Shown in pieces: positions 40,937-51,698 of a DNA stretch of 64,000 nt. The stretch comes from Venturia oleaginea (Eukaryota > Ascomycota > Dothideomycetes > Venturiales > Venturiaceae). Positions within the stretch are counted from its first letter, which is position 1; the number at the start of each line of letters is the position of its first letter. The translations under genes were made by a program, and so were the position numbers. Location of the stretch: positions 930,001 to 994,000 of the forward strand of contig JABMLP010000007.1 in assembly GCA_013176395.1 (NCBI GenBank), written 5' to 3'. The notes under the pieces are model-generated. The model made no database searches and had not been told where the DNA came from. It saw only the letters and a program-made list of their open reading frames with translations.

Positions 40937-43900
40937 TTGTCAAAGGAGTCAATTGAGAGAGTAAATAGTATTTTGAATTCGAACAAAGACACTGATTCAC
41001 ACCGTTCTCGGATAGAAAAAGAATGGAAGCAGTTCAGACCCAAGATGCTCTCCCGCCTTTTCTACACAAATACTATAGTGAACGATATATACTCTCTTAA
41101 AACTCTCCTTGATAATGGATCTAGCTGCTACGCATCGATAAACGAGGAGAAAGCTTCGCAGATGGACCTTGAAGTACTCCCTATTAGTCCGCGTACTATA
41201 GGTGGAGTTCTTAAGGAAGAAGGACAGACCCAAGTGACAAAAATTGCGAAGTTGAACCTAGATTTAGGGGGACTTATATGCAACGCTTTTGCTTATATAG
41301 TCCCGGGACAATTTGAGGATCTTCTACTAGGCAGGCCTTTTCTCAAGGACACCAAAGCCGTTATCAATGAATCTAAAGGTACTCTTACCTTTGCAAACGG
41401 GATTAGCATTCGCGATGCTAAATTTGAAGACAAACTTGATATACAACAAGTAGCGCCCGTAAGATTCCACCGCCTTGTCACTTCTACACTTGAGAAAATC
41501 AAAGACGCGTCTAGAGTATTTGCTGTTACTCTTCGAGATATTGATATTGCCTTGAAGCCGAAAGTCCCTTTGACAACAGAGCAAATACTGGAATTGCTAC
41601 CTAAGAGGTTTCATAAGTACGCTGCTGTCTTTGATCCTAAAAGGGCCGAGAGACTACCACCGCATCGCCCTGGGATTGATCACGAAATACCTATAGAAGA
41701 AGGAAAACCACTTCCTTGGGGACCTCTATATGGTATGGGTCGAGAACAACTCCTTGTTTTGCGAAGGACTCTTACAGAGCTACTAGATAAAGGCTTTATC
41801 CGAGAGAGTAAATCAGTTGCTGCGTCTCCAGTTCTCTTTGTGAAGAAACCAGGAGGGGGCTTACGCTTTTGCGTAGACTACCGAGCCTTAAACGCAATTA
41901 CTCGAAAGGATAGGTACCCGCTACCGTTAGTAAAAGAGACTTTACTAACCTTAGCTCGTGCTAAGTATCTTAGTAAGCTTGATGTAAATGCTGCCTTCCA
42001 CAAGATTCGAATCGCAACGGGAGATGAGTTCAAAACTGCCTTTCGAACTAGATATGGTCTATTTGAATGGCTAGTTACTCCCTTTGGCTTAACCGGTGCA
42101 CCTGCGTCTTTTCAACGGTATATAAACTATATCCTTCGACGATACCTAGACGAGTTCTGCTCAGCTTATCTAGACGATATAGTAATATACTCTTCAAAGA
42201 ACCTTAAAGACCATGAAGAAAAGACTGAAAAGATACTTCAAAGCTGCCTTAACGCTGGGTTGTACCTTGATATTCGGAAGTGCGAGTTTAATACCAAACG
42301 AGTCAAGTATCTAGGCTTCGTTATAGATACTGAAACGGGCCTACACATGGATCCGGAGAAGATCAAAGCAATTAAAGAATGGGAACGTCCTACTACTCTA
42401 CGAGGAGTACGTGGCTTCCTAGGCTTTACAAACTTCTACCGTGACTTTGTAAAAGATAACTCAACAATAAGGGAGCCTCTGGTTCGCCTTACAAAGAAGA
42501 ATACTCCATTTTTATGGGGAAAGGAGCAAGAAGAATCTTTTCAAAAACTTAAGGCAGAGTTTTGCAAAGAACCTGTCCTGTCTGCACTTGATGAAGATAA
42601 GCCTACGCGAGTAGAACCTGATGCTTCAGGCTGGGCTTCCGGAGCAGTACTTAGTCAAAAAGATGAGCTAGGTAACTGGAAACCATGTGCTTTCTTCTCT
42701 ACTAAGCACTTGCCAGCCGAATGCAATTATGATATCCACGACAAAGAACTTATGGCTATAGTCAAAGCTCTAGTCCATTGGACTAGCGAGCTACTAAGCC
42801 TAAGTAAGCCATTCATTATCCTCACAGATCACAAGAACCTTGAGAAGTTTATGGTAAAAAGGGAACTAAATGAAAGGCAAATGAGATGGGCGCAGATACT
42901 AGCTAAGTTTAACTTCAAACTAGGCTATCGCCCAGGCTCTGAATCTGTAGTTCCAGACGCCTTAACTCGAAGGGATCAAGATCTCCCAAAGGATATTCAA
43001 GACCCAAGAATCGTTGAAAGAACTAGAACGTTATTACCTCCAAAGCTTTGGATTAACGTTCTAGAGGATAAGACTCCTGCAAGAGAAGAAGCTGCCCAAG
43101 AAAATGCTCAAGAAGTAGACAAAGAACCTATCCCCTTTATACAAAATCCCTTTCTCTCAGGTGATCTAAGGGATAGATGGGAAACTGCACTCGAAGGAGA
43201 TCTAGACTACAGACGTATTTTCCAAAGCGTTCTAAAGCAAGATAGGCAGTTCCCATCTAAGCTAAAGGTTCCTACTTCTATAGGAGATTGTAAAGTCGAA
43301 AATAACCAGCTCTACTATAGAGACCGAATCTGGTTGCCCTCCTACGAGCCTCTCTTAACAGGAGTAATTCAAGAAATACACGATTCAGTCCTATCAGGGC
43401 ATCCTGGACGAGAAGCTACTATTGCTATTCTCTCCAGACAGTTCTACTGGCCGGGATTTGCTCAAGATATACGTCAGTTTATACGCAATTGTGACGTCTG
43501 CAGAAGAACTTCAGTCTGGCGAGACAAAAAGAAAGGTTTACTTAAACCTCTTCCTGTCCCTAGCCGTATCTGGCAAGATATTTCAGTAGACTTCATAGTC
43601 GAATTACCAGAGAGCCAAAGATGCACAAGACTCTGCGTTATTACTGACCGCTTGGGTAAAGGAACTATCCTGTTCCCAGTGCCTAAAGAACAGTTTGGAG
43701 CTGAAGGATTTGCAAAACTATTTATGCAGAACTACGTAAGATTACACTGGCTTCCTAGATCTCTAGTCTCAGATAGGGACACGCAATTTGTTAATGCTTT
43801 CTGGAAAGAAGTTTGTCACCTTCTTAAGATAGAGAGAAGACTCTCTACAGCGTATCACCCTGAGACTGATGGATCTACGGAAAGAAGAAATCAAGAAGTT

Positions 43901-44722
43901 GAAGCCTATCTACGTAAGTTCTGTACATTTAGTCAGAACGACTGGGTCGAGCTCCTGCCTATTGCTCAAATATGCCTCGATAATAGACCAAACCAAGCTA
44001 CGGGCCTATCGCCTTTCTTCTTAACCCACGGTTATAACATTGAGCATATAGGAACTGTTGAAGCTCCCCAGGAAACCCCTAAGAATCCAAAAGAAAAAGC
44101 ACAAGATCTTGTAGCAAAATTGAAGGACGCACAAGAATGGGCAGAAACGTCAATGGTATCAGCTCAGCAACAGCAAGAATACTACTCTAATAGAGATCGT
44201 GCTCCGGCTGACTCTTTTAAAGTGGGAGACAAAGTCTGGCTCAACCTAAAGAACGTAAAAACCCTACGTCCTTGTAAGAAACTAGACTGGATTCATGGGA
44301 AGTATACAGTTACACGAGTTATCAACTCAATGTCTTACGAGCTTGATACACCCAGAGGAATCCACAACCGATTTCATACGTCTTTACTTAGGAGAGCTGG
44401 CACAGATCCCCTACCTTCACAAATACAAGATAATACACAGCCGCCTCCTATAGTAACTGAACAAGGAGACGAGGAATACGGTATCGAGGCTATTCTAGCC
44501 GCAAGATGGCGCCGGCGAGGTCGACAACAAACGCGAGAAGTCTTAGTTAAGTGGGTAGGCTACGTTGATCCTACGTGGGAACCCCTTAGCGAACTCCAAC
44601 AAACTACAGCTCTGGACGCTTTTGAAAGTGCCTACGGCAACGTTCTTGAAAACGACGGACCTATACTACGCCCTCAGAGACTACGCTCACATCGATCTAC
44701 AAGAGAGGGGGGGAGGGGATAA
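40937..44722 (+). CDS. Pol polyprotein of element 3 (PR-RT-RH-IN-chromodomain)
   Basis: About 1,261 aa, listed from 40937, a TTG rather than a real start; the frame is open further upstream into gag, so -1 frameshifting is the probable entry. The protease-like site is LKTLLDNGSSCYASI, again Asp-Asn-Gly. The reverse transcriptase has FCSAYLDDIVIYSS; RNase H has VEPDASGWASGAVLSQ. The integrase has the HHCC finger (DSVLSGHPGREA...CDVCRRTS), SDRDTQFVNAFW and YHPETDGSTERRNQE. A C-terminal chromodomain follows (EYGIEAILAARW, VLVKWVGYVDPTWEP). Intact. Confidence 0.95.
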   Translation: MSKESIERVNSILNSNKDTDSHRSRIEKEWKQFRPKMLSRLFYTNTIVNDIYSLKTLLDNGSSCYASINEEKASQMDLEVLPISPRTIGGVLKEEGQTQVTKIAKLNLDLGGLICNAFAYIVPGQFEDLLLGRPFLKDTKAVINESKGTLTFANGISIRDAKFEDKLDIQQVAPVRFHRLVTSTLEKIKDASRVFAVTLRDIDIALKPKVPLTTEQILELLPKRFHKYAAVFDPKRAERLPPHRPGIDHEIPIEEGKPLPWGPLYGMGREQLLVLRRTLTELLDKGFIRESKSVAASPVLFVKKPGGGLRFCVDYRALNAITRKDRYPLPLVKETLLTLARAKYLSKLDVNAAFHKIRIATGDEFKTAFRTRYGLFEWLVTPFGLTGAPASFQRYINYILRRYLDEFCSAYLDDIVIYSSKNLKDHEEKTEKILQSCLNAGLYLDIRKCEFNTKRVKYLGFVIDTETGLHMDPEKIKAIKEWERPTTLRGVRGFLGFTNFYRDFVKDNSTIREPLVRLTKKNTPFLWGKEQEESFQKLKAEFCKEPVLSALDEDKPTRVEPDASGWASGAVLSQKDELGNWKPCAFFSTKHLPAECNYDIHDKELMAIVKALVHWTSELLSLSKPFIILTDHKNLEKFMVKRELNERQMRWAQILAKFNFKLGYRPGSESVVPDALTRRDQDLPKDIQDPRIVERTRTLLPPKLWINVLEDKTPAREEAAQENAQEVDKEPIPFIQNPFLSGDLRDRWETALEGDLDYRRIFQSVLKQDRQFPSKLKVPTSIGDCKVENNQLYYRDRIWLPSYEPLLTGVIQEIHDSVLSGHPGREATIAILSRQFYWPGFAQDIRQFIRNCDVCRRTSVWRDKKKGLLKPLPVPSRIWQDISVDFIVELPESQRCTRLCVITDRLGKGTILFPVPKEQFGAEGFAKLFMQNYVRLHWLPRSLVSDRDTQFVNAFWKEVCHLLKIERRLSTAYHPETDGSTERRNQEVEAYLRKFCTFSQNDWVELLPIAQICLDNRPNQATGLSPFFLTHGYNIEHIGTVEAPQETPKNPKEKAQDLVAKLKDAQEWAETSMVSAQQQQEYYSNRDRAPADSFKVGDKVWLNLKNVKTLRPCKKLDWIHGKYTVTRVINSMSYELDTPRGIHNRFHTSLLRRAGTDPLPSQIQDNTQPPPIVTEQGDEEYGIEAILAARWRRRGRQQTREVLVKWVGYVDPTWEPLSELQQTTALDAFESAYGNVLENDGPILRPQRLRSHRSTREGGRG

Positions 44723-45033
44723 TGTTAAGGGATGGAATCCTTCTCTCTAGCTTATCCATGACTGGATTTCCAATTGTTCTCTTGTTATTCTGCAAGCTGT
44801 CATGTTCTATTTTGCAAGCTGTCATGTTCTATTTCGCAAGCTGCCATGTTCTATTTTGCAAGCTGTCACGTTTCCATTTAAAGATACTTTCTAGAAGGAT
44901 CTATTGTAAGAGGAGGATTATATATACGAGCTATCCTTCCTGTACTTACACTTTCTTCTCTGTACTTAGATACTTTGAAATACAAGCAGTCTTCTCTCAC
45001 TTGCGAAACACCTTTGAGGGTTGAACTCTTACA
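44723..45033 (+). repeat. element 3 3' LTR
   Basis: 311 bp, same sequence as the 5' LTR by eye, including the four U3 units. Confidence 0.95.
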
Positions 45034-46961
45034 CCTTGACCCTAATATGCCATCCCTTTGTATATCGGATGAGGCAGAAAGGGCATCGTCCTGCGACAAT
45101 GACGGTGTTTTTCTCTTTGACCAGTCCACAAAAAGTGTCCAACTCTACAAAGTGATCGTGACAATGTTTGCTGTATGCAGCCACCGTCCAAAACCATAAG
45201 TTGCAACGGTAGCAATATTGTACTTCGTGTAGCATCATTTCGTGTCTGTTGGCGATCCAATTACGGTGACAGATGTGTAGGTGATGAGGACGGGAGACTG
45301 GTGCCATGCTGGAACACGTTAGTATTGTAGTACAACAATGCGCACAATTTCTCTAGGAAACTAACTCGGTGATATCTTGGTGACACCAATGGCAGCTGTA
45401 CTGGATTCCCTAGCGACAGAAATACCGCATTGGTTGGGAATCTGGGTAGTAATATAGCGGAGTATCTTGCTTTGGCTCCTGAAGCAAGCCAGTTAGTAGC
45501 CTCAGCATCCGAAAATTATCATCCCGCATGTTGAACTTCTCGGCGAAGAATGTCTTTTTAATATACTGATGGTCGAGTGTAAAGACCTCTCGGAGCAGCG
45601 CAATAACGATTACCGGATCCCGAAGATCACCTCGAAGCTCGCAGGATCTCGGGACCAAACTGGAAGAGTCCTGTTGCTGCCAGGGTATTGGACGAGAAAA
45701 ATTATTTGTTGAATGCCATCGCTTCAGGTAGCTGCTCCACGCCTGCTTCTTGTAGACTTCCCTTGCAGTATAACGCTGATCAGAAGGGAGATCTACAGTT
45801 TTCGCCTCAATATTGTGGATAAGATCTGCCGGTAACTTAGTCGGTGGCCGAGCTCCACGTTCGACTCTATCGACTGAATCAAAGTCAATATCATCGCCCT
45901 GTCGACCGCGAAGGAATATGCCTTCAAAATCAAAATTCATGGTGCGATTCTGGTAGTATTTGTCCCAGGTTCGTTCATGAACGTGTCCCATAGCCTTTTG
46001 TAGAATAGCGGAGGGTACATGTTTGGCTAAATTATTGGCAACGCCACGCCTGATGTGGTAAGGGGGTACTTTGTCCTTGTAGCCAGCTCGAACAATCATA
46101 GGATCGTAGAGATAACGGAATGTAGAGTAACTCCAGGGGCGATCGGGATTCTTTGGTGACTGCATAACGAACTCATCCAATTTTATAGATTTCCATGGAA
46201 TCGTGAGTATAGACCCAGGCTGTGGATCCAAGGCTAACAGGTCTTCAGGGGCGGTTATCGTCTCGAAGGCGTCAGCCGCAAACGCTATGGCAATAATGGC
46301 GAGCACGGTAGAGTCATAAAACCGGTACTGCTCGCTGAAAATCGTCTTGATGCTTGTTTGTATTATCAGTAATTATCTGGCTACGTATATAATATTAAAC
46401 TTACAATTCCTCTGTCAAGTTCTGGCCTTTCATGTGATCTGCTACGAACCCAAAGCGAAAATAGACTTCGCCAGATGGTCGGCGATCAGCGAACAGTTGA
46501 ATATGCTGTTATAAACCATGTAGTAAGTACTAGCTCACTAGATTAGGATAGAGTAGGTACCTTCCAGCAGAATCCCCAATCGGGGTAATGTATAGTCGCC
46601 ATGATTGCTCCGGGACGATGAGTGCCACCCATTGTGAGCATCTGGATAGTCAGAGCAACTTGAATTAGGTTGCGGCCGAAAAGAAAATAAAAAGCATCGT
46701 AGCACTAGATCTGTTCCATAAACTGAGAGTAATCGATACGATCTGCCGTATTCTTCTTTCGTGTTATAGCTTTTATATTTTCAAGCACCTTGAGATCGTG
46801 CTTAATAAACTATTATAGAATTAGCTCCAATGATAGTCAGCTAGAAGGGGATATACTAACATTAAGCATTTCATCACTAATAGCTTTATCAACTGCTTTC
46901 CCAGTAGTTCTTTTCAGCCAACTCGACAATGATTTCCATATATTGATGATGGTTGACTCGA
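45034..46961 (-). pseudogene. DUF3435 tyrosine recombinase gene, central segment
   Basis: Catalytic core of a DUF3435 protein, the family that includes Starship captains. Minus-strand exons separated by short introns (46860-46810, about 46560-46507, 46404-46353, 45365-45309) read continuously. Motifs are STIINIWKSLSSWLKRTTGK; GGTHRPGAIMATI (box I Arg); HMKGQNLTEE; DDAF-like ADAFETITAPEDLL; PPYHIRRGVANNLAKH (HxxR); and KAMGHVHERTWDKYYQNR (GH and the Tyr nucleophile). Zinc-finger-like YSCHWCHQDIT, HLHICHRNWI and YCYRCNLWFW with HCHDHF follow. Stops: TAG at 46707-46705 and TAG at 45412-45410, both in frame. The catalytic R, H, R, H and Y are all still readable. It is separated from its N-terminus by a retroposon and from its C-terminus by element 3. 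Confidence 0.82.
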
Positions 46962-48569
46962 GAAAAACAGCACACACAGCGAGAACTCAATTTTTGGAAT
47001 TTACAGAAGTATCATCTAAGGATCATCAAAACACCTCTGCCAGTGGCCGCTCCGGCCTCTAGAGGCCATCGCGCGTCCCTCAGCGTCGATGAGATATCTC
47101 TAGAGTCGCCGTCGCGGCCACGGCAGAGCAAGCAGACGAATACATGAGCAAGCTACACGAACGATGCGTCCACCAAAGACAACAGCAACCATCTAGTCAC
47201 TATCTCCCGGCTAGTCCATCACCCCAGATGACACTGCAACGCTCCGAGTCGACGAGTCACTGCTAGAACGGCAATACCTTCAACACAACTCAAACACCAG
47301 ACGCCCGGTGCGCAACAATCGGCACCACACACCACTGCAACGACTAGACAACCTCTCCCAACGTCTTGGCAAACCGTCCTGCTACAAGCTGTTGCCCAGA
47401 GCCTTGAGCCTCTCCCCAAACTGTTGCCTCCCAGTTATGGCATTGGCAAGAGTAGGTGCGCGACACAGTAAGTAGTAAGGACGCATAGAAGGAGCCTATT
47501 GGCGGCAAATCCCCTCCCTGTAAGCTAGCAGACGTAGCCTTGAGCCTCTCCCCAGACTGTTGCGTCCCAGTTATGGCATTGGCAAGAGTAGGTGCGCGAT
47601 ATAGCAAGCAGGGAGAGCGACTAGCAGCAGATAGGCTCCGACTATAAGACGACAGGTCTACAACACAATCGGTGCGACACGATACGGCAGCTGCTAGAGA
47701 ACCTCATCTACTATCGTCTCCGCAAACCGTCCTGCTGCAAGCTGATGTCCAGAGCCTTGAGCCTCTCCCCAAACTGTTGCGTCCCAATTATGGCATTGGC
47801 AAGAGTAGGTGCGCAACACAGTAAGCAGTAAGGACGTATAGAAGGAGCTTATTGGCGGCAAATCCCCTCCCTACAAGCCAGCAGACGTAGCCTTGAGCCT
47901 CTCCCCAGACTGTTGCGTCCCAGTTATGGCATTGGCAAGAGTAGGAGCGCGATATAGCAAGCAGGGAGAGCGACTAGCAGCAGATAGGCTCCGACTATAA
48001 GACGGCAGGTCTATAGCACGATCGGCGCCATACAATACGGCAGCTACCAGACAGCCTCGTCCACGGGCATACCCGGAGTATCACACCCAAGCAGCGAAAT
48101 CACGACTACGATGGTTACTATTGTCTCCAGCATCACACAACCAAATACACCGCCGCATAGGAATCTGGTGCAAGGCAACTTTCACAAGCAGAAACATACT
48201 TAGGGAACCCGTTGGCCTTGAGGGATAAGGCGAAACAGATAGACAAGCTGAGCATTAGAGGGAGACTGTAGGTAGAAGGATAGCGAAACACGAGGCATTG
48301 CCTCTTGAGTCTACATAGCACAGATATACTAGCAGAATAACCAGTATCTACAAGAGCCAGCGGGCATTTGGAGATACTGGTTAAGGGAAAAGAGGGAGGA
48401 CGGAGGGGACAGCTGGTCTTGTTTCAGTGAACGGGGCGAAGTGGGGCGCGGTGGATTATATAATCTATCACGTGTCGGCTGTCTGATGAAGTCCTCCTAA
48501 CCGGACATAGCTGCGTGATTAAGCGGCTGCAACCGAGTAGGATAAAATCAATCAATCAATCAATCAATC
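46962..48569 (+). mobile_element. non-coding retroposon with (AATC)n tail
   Basis: 1,608 bp between two copies of GATGGTTGACTCGA (46948-46961 and 48570-48583), a 14-bp target duplication. The right end is a short tandem tail, ATAAAATCAATCAATCAATC and more, as in LINE-mobilised elements whose tail is a short repeat. No ORF of note inside. It carries a duplicated 353-bp unit. Removing it with one duplication restores the recombinase frame (KAVESTI joined to INIWKS). Confidence 0.8.
47346..48052 (+). repeat. 353-bp tandem duplication with internal subrepeats
   Basis: Units start near 47346 and 47699; AAACCGTCCTGCT recurs at 47371 and 47724 (period 353). Inside each unit a ~75-bp block (CCTTGAGCCTCTCCCCAr and CATTGGCAAGAGTAGG) occurs twice, giving four copies overall. 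Confidence 0.85.
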
Positions 48570-48926
48570 GATGGTTGACTCGACTGCTTTCTCGTCGAGC
48601 ATGCCTTTTGAGTCCGCAGCCCAAAACCGAATCCATGATTTCAGGGTATCCAGTGGTGGGTGTTTCGCCTTGAACATATCTAGTTTCTGGATATCTTGTT
48701 CATCCCATTGCTCATATTGCTTCAGCCATCTAGACTTGATTAGCACCCAGTAATATAGAACTAACGATAGATATACTAACTTAAAGAGATGATCCCTCGC
48801 TTCTTTCTGCTGTTTGGTAAACGATCGAGATAGTTTTCGAAGTGATCGAGCGTAAGTTTGACCAGGAGTAATTGTGATCTGTCGCGCTGCCACATTTACC
48901 CCAAATTGTCTCCTTGGAGCAGGCAT
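48570..48926 (-). pseudogene. DUF3435 tyrosine recombinase gene, 5' segment
   Basis: N-terminal part beginning MPAPRRQFGVNVAARQIT at 48926. A probable 51-bp intron (48780-48730, GTTAGT...TCTAG) joins DHLFK to WLKQYEQWDEQD in frame. TLKSWIRFWAADSKGMLDEK is the characteristic N-terminal block of fungal DUF3435/FluG-type proteins. The frame breaks at the target duplication GATGGTTGACTCGA where the retroposon sits and continues exactly at 46961. Together with 45034-46961 and 38496-38892 it makes one gene on the minus strand. Confidence 0.78.
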
Positions 48927-49152
48927 GGTGAGGTAGGCTTATAACACGAGTAAACATACCAGACAACATTTTAAGGCAATAAAATAATCAATTGTAGCGG
49001 TTAAGAGATGCCTAGGCGTGGGGGTTCGTTTTTATCACCGCGCGGCTATATGCAGCATGCATGCAGGCTTGAAAACATGAAATCGGGAAACCAACAATTG
49101 TACAATCGTAAAGTTGACTTTCGGATTTTGTCACTTTTTTTCCCCAAAACCT
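48927..49152. other. upstream of the recombinase relic
   Basis: Possible promoter of the DUF3435 gene. It includes a T-run (about 49135-49142). Nothing else recognised. Confidence 0.35.
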
Positions 49153-49275
49153 ATGGCCGTAGGTTCAAGACGACCTGATCGAGTATGTTCAAGACGACCT
49201 GACCGAGCAGGTTCCAGAGAACTCGACCGAAACGTGCAGACCGGCTTAGTGCCTAATTATATAACATATGACTAA
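49153..49275 (+). repeat. 5S-upstream dispersed repeat, copy 2
   Basis: CTATGGCCGTAGGTTCAAGACGACC-type sequence to ATGACTAAG, matching 22370-22472. Only the first ~15 bases of the 5S gene are present. One ~26-bp piece (GTTCAAGACGACCTGAyCGAG) is duplicated. Confidence 0.75.
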
Positions 49276-49443
49276 GAATACATAACTTAAGCCAGTACTG
49301 CCGTAATCTTGGCTTTGATCATTGGTACGCCAAATACGTATAACTCGCATGAAGTACTTAGCGACGTCTCAGGTATCAAACATCAATAAGTGGGCACATA
49401 ATCATAATATTATATATTACGCGACCGTTGGTAACGTTACTTC

Positions 49444-51689
49444 TTATACTACTAAGTCTATACCTAGGTTCTCTAATCTCCAACCATTCAATGTTTCTAT
49501 GGAAGGAAGTGTAAATGGGTGATTAGCACCTAGCCTGAATGTTCGAAGTCGCACACACTTACTCATGAGTTCAATAGCTGCTTTATCACGACCTTGTTCT
49601 TTTATCGTGAACGCAAGGTTGTTCATGCTGGTTAGCGTGGAAGGATGGTCCGCCCCGGGTTTCTTCTTGCTCGTCTCCATCACTTGCACCTCCAGCTCTT
49701 CTGCCGCATCCCATCGACCTTGATTCCTGTATGTCGACGCAAGCCATGCAATGCTGGTTAGCATACCTAGACCGGCTGCCTCATCTTGGTCAAGTACCCT
49801 TCTTCTCGACTCAAGTAATTCCTCAAATGGTTTTCCCGCCTCTCTGTAACGCCCATCGCTGTATAGGCTCCTCGCGTACTTGTCTGTAAGGTCTAGCCTT
49901 CGTTTGTTATCCTGTGCGACGCTGGCTTCTCATAGGGCATAAGCGGCGTGTGGTAGAAGTGCTCTCCATTGAGCCCTATTCTGATGGTTATCGTCCGGAA
50001 ACACATCGTTCAATCGTTCGATCGCTGTTTGGCCCCATCGAGAAAGGGCGCCTTCGTTTTACAACCAGCTCCTGGTCGCCAGATGCACCAGTCGGTGAAG
50101 GTCGAAAACCGCCGCCTGTCCTCGTTTGATAAGAAAGGAGTAGGCCCTGAGTGTCCCGACCGCCTCCATCTCCACCTTACGCGATTCACCGACCGGCAGC
50201 AGCGACTGGGGAATGTCCTTTCGGTCTATGCAAGCCATGAACGATAAATACTCCGCTGCTAATGGGTCGCGAGCTCGGATCTGCTCGAACGGGATCAAAC
50301 ACGTTGTAGCCACCGGGTTCTTCACAGACTTATATCCAGTCATCCTCATACTCCTCGCTTAGAAGCTCGATTACGTCTTCCTCTTGCTCGTTAAAAGGCG
50401 AGAGATAATCCGCAGACCCTATGCTGTTTTCGTTCATGTAGGCCGCTGCCTGCACGATCGCCAAAGGTAGATACGTAAGCTCTGCGAGCAGTTCCTTCGC
50501 ATCTCGCTGGTCCGCTAGCGGTACAGGCTCAGCTAGAGACTTTTGGAGCAGCTGTATTGCTCCGTCTTCGTCCATCTCAGGCACTTCGATGAAGTTCTGC
50601 CCGACAAGGTTGACCGCCGTTTTCTTGTCGTGTGTTGTGAAGACTATGCATCCCTGCTTGCTCCGCGGTAGGTACTCTTTTAAGCCGCCATATTCAACAT
50701 TAGATCCTAGTGCGGATCCTGGCGAACGGATCCACATCCCTATGTCATCTGCATTGTCGAACACCAACAGCCATGGCTGGCTGTCGTCCTTGCTCAAATA
50801 CGCCTGTACTAATTCCTTGACATCGGTTTTCTCCTCGTCCCGCCCTGGAATGCGAAGCTGCTGGGCAATATCTTGATACGCCAGGTGAAGACTATCCATG
50901 TCTGTTGCCGGTATCCAAAAGATAGAGCAGTTCTTATACTTTGATCGTGTCCGGTAGGCCAGCTCGAGAGCCAACTGCGTCTTGCCTATTCCGCCGAGCC
51001 CTACAATGGCTATCCGTGTAGTTTGTTCGCCTATAAAAAGCTTCTGCTCTAGACCAGCAAGTATGGATTCGCGGCCGGTGAAACGAGGGTTGCGGTCGAA
51101 AGGTACGGTGGAACAGGTGTTGGCTATGAGTGAGATGTTAGTTAGAGATATATAGCGTGCAACAGGCATCGTACCTATAGTTGAAAGGCCATCAACCTCC
51201 CATTGAAGCCGCTTTAACGCATGCTCCTTTCCTTCGCCGTAGGTAAGTGGCATGAAGATGCTGAATATACCAGAGACAGTACGCCCCGTCTTCATCCTTG
51301 GTTGTCTGCCGTTTCGAAGCCCACGTCATCCGCTCGGCCACGCTGAACGTCTGCAAAGGGTGTCCATCCAACGCCGGCAGTGGAATTCCCGTAGTCTTAT
51401 GTATCTCACGCGCCAAAGACTTCTTATCCCCAAGTTTCCTATACTGGGAAGAATATAATACCACCGAGGAGGGCGTGAGAAGCTCTTGAAGTGTCCAGCC
51501 TCGAGTGAACCATTTGCTGCTCAGAAAATACGTCACCACACTGAGACAGCTACACTGCGAATCTACGATCGTTCGTATTATGGGAGTAGCTGGAGGCACT
51601 AAGAGTCGTGCCATTTCCGCGCTAAAGACAGACTCTACCATAAAATACTTGCGAAGCCCCCACACAACCATCTCCTCTCTGTTCTCCAT
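49444..51689 (-). pseudogene. HET / NB-ARC / TPR (fungal NLR-like) gene relic
   Basis: Reading down the minus strand: the second half of a HET domain (KWFTRGWTLQELLTPSSVVL, GIPLPALDGHPLQTFSVAER, then MPLTYGEGKEHALKRLQ), an NB-ARC NTPase (P-loop IAIVGLGGIGKTQLALELAY; Walker B WLLVFDNADD; LTYLPLAIVQAAAYM), then RARDPLAAEYLSFMACIDRKDIP and tetratricopeptide repeats (GMLTSIAWLASTYRNQGRWDAAEELEVQV, HPSTLTSMNNLAFTIKEQGR). Frame breaks lie near 51260 and 50345, and stops occur in 49900-50060. The HET N-terminus is missing. Such proteins act in heterokaryon incompatibility or innate-type recognition; this copy is dead. Confidence 0.85.
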
Positions 51690-51698
51690 CCGGCAAAC

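Larger units (their letters stand above)
38893..45033 (+). mobile_element. complete chromodomain Ty3/gypsy LTR retrotransposon (element 3)
   Basis: 6,141 bp. 311-bp LTRs (38893-39203 and 44723-45033; TGTTAAGGG...CTCTTACA) look identical; the target duplication is CCTTG (38888-38892 and 45034-45038). A long leader (39204-39866) precedes gag. The pol stop codon (44720-44722) directly abuts the 3' LTR, and the polypurine tract AGAGAGGGGGGGAGGGGATAA is also the last coding part of pol. It interrupts the DUF3435 recombinase gene. Confidence 0.97.

Noticed and set aside
47346..48052. CRISPR-like array
   Set aside because: Units are 353 bp with 75-bp subrepeats, not short repeats with unique spacers, and the genome is fungal.
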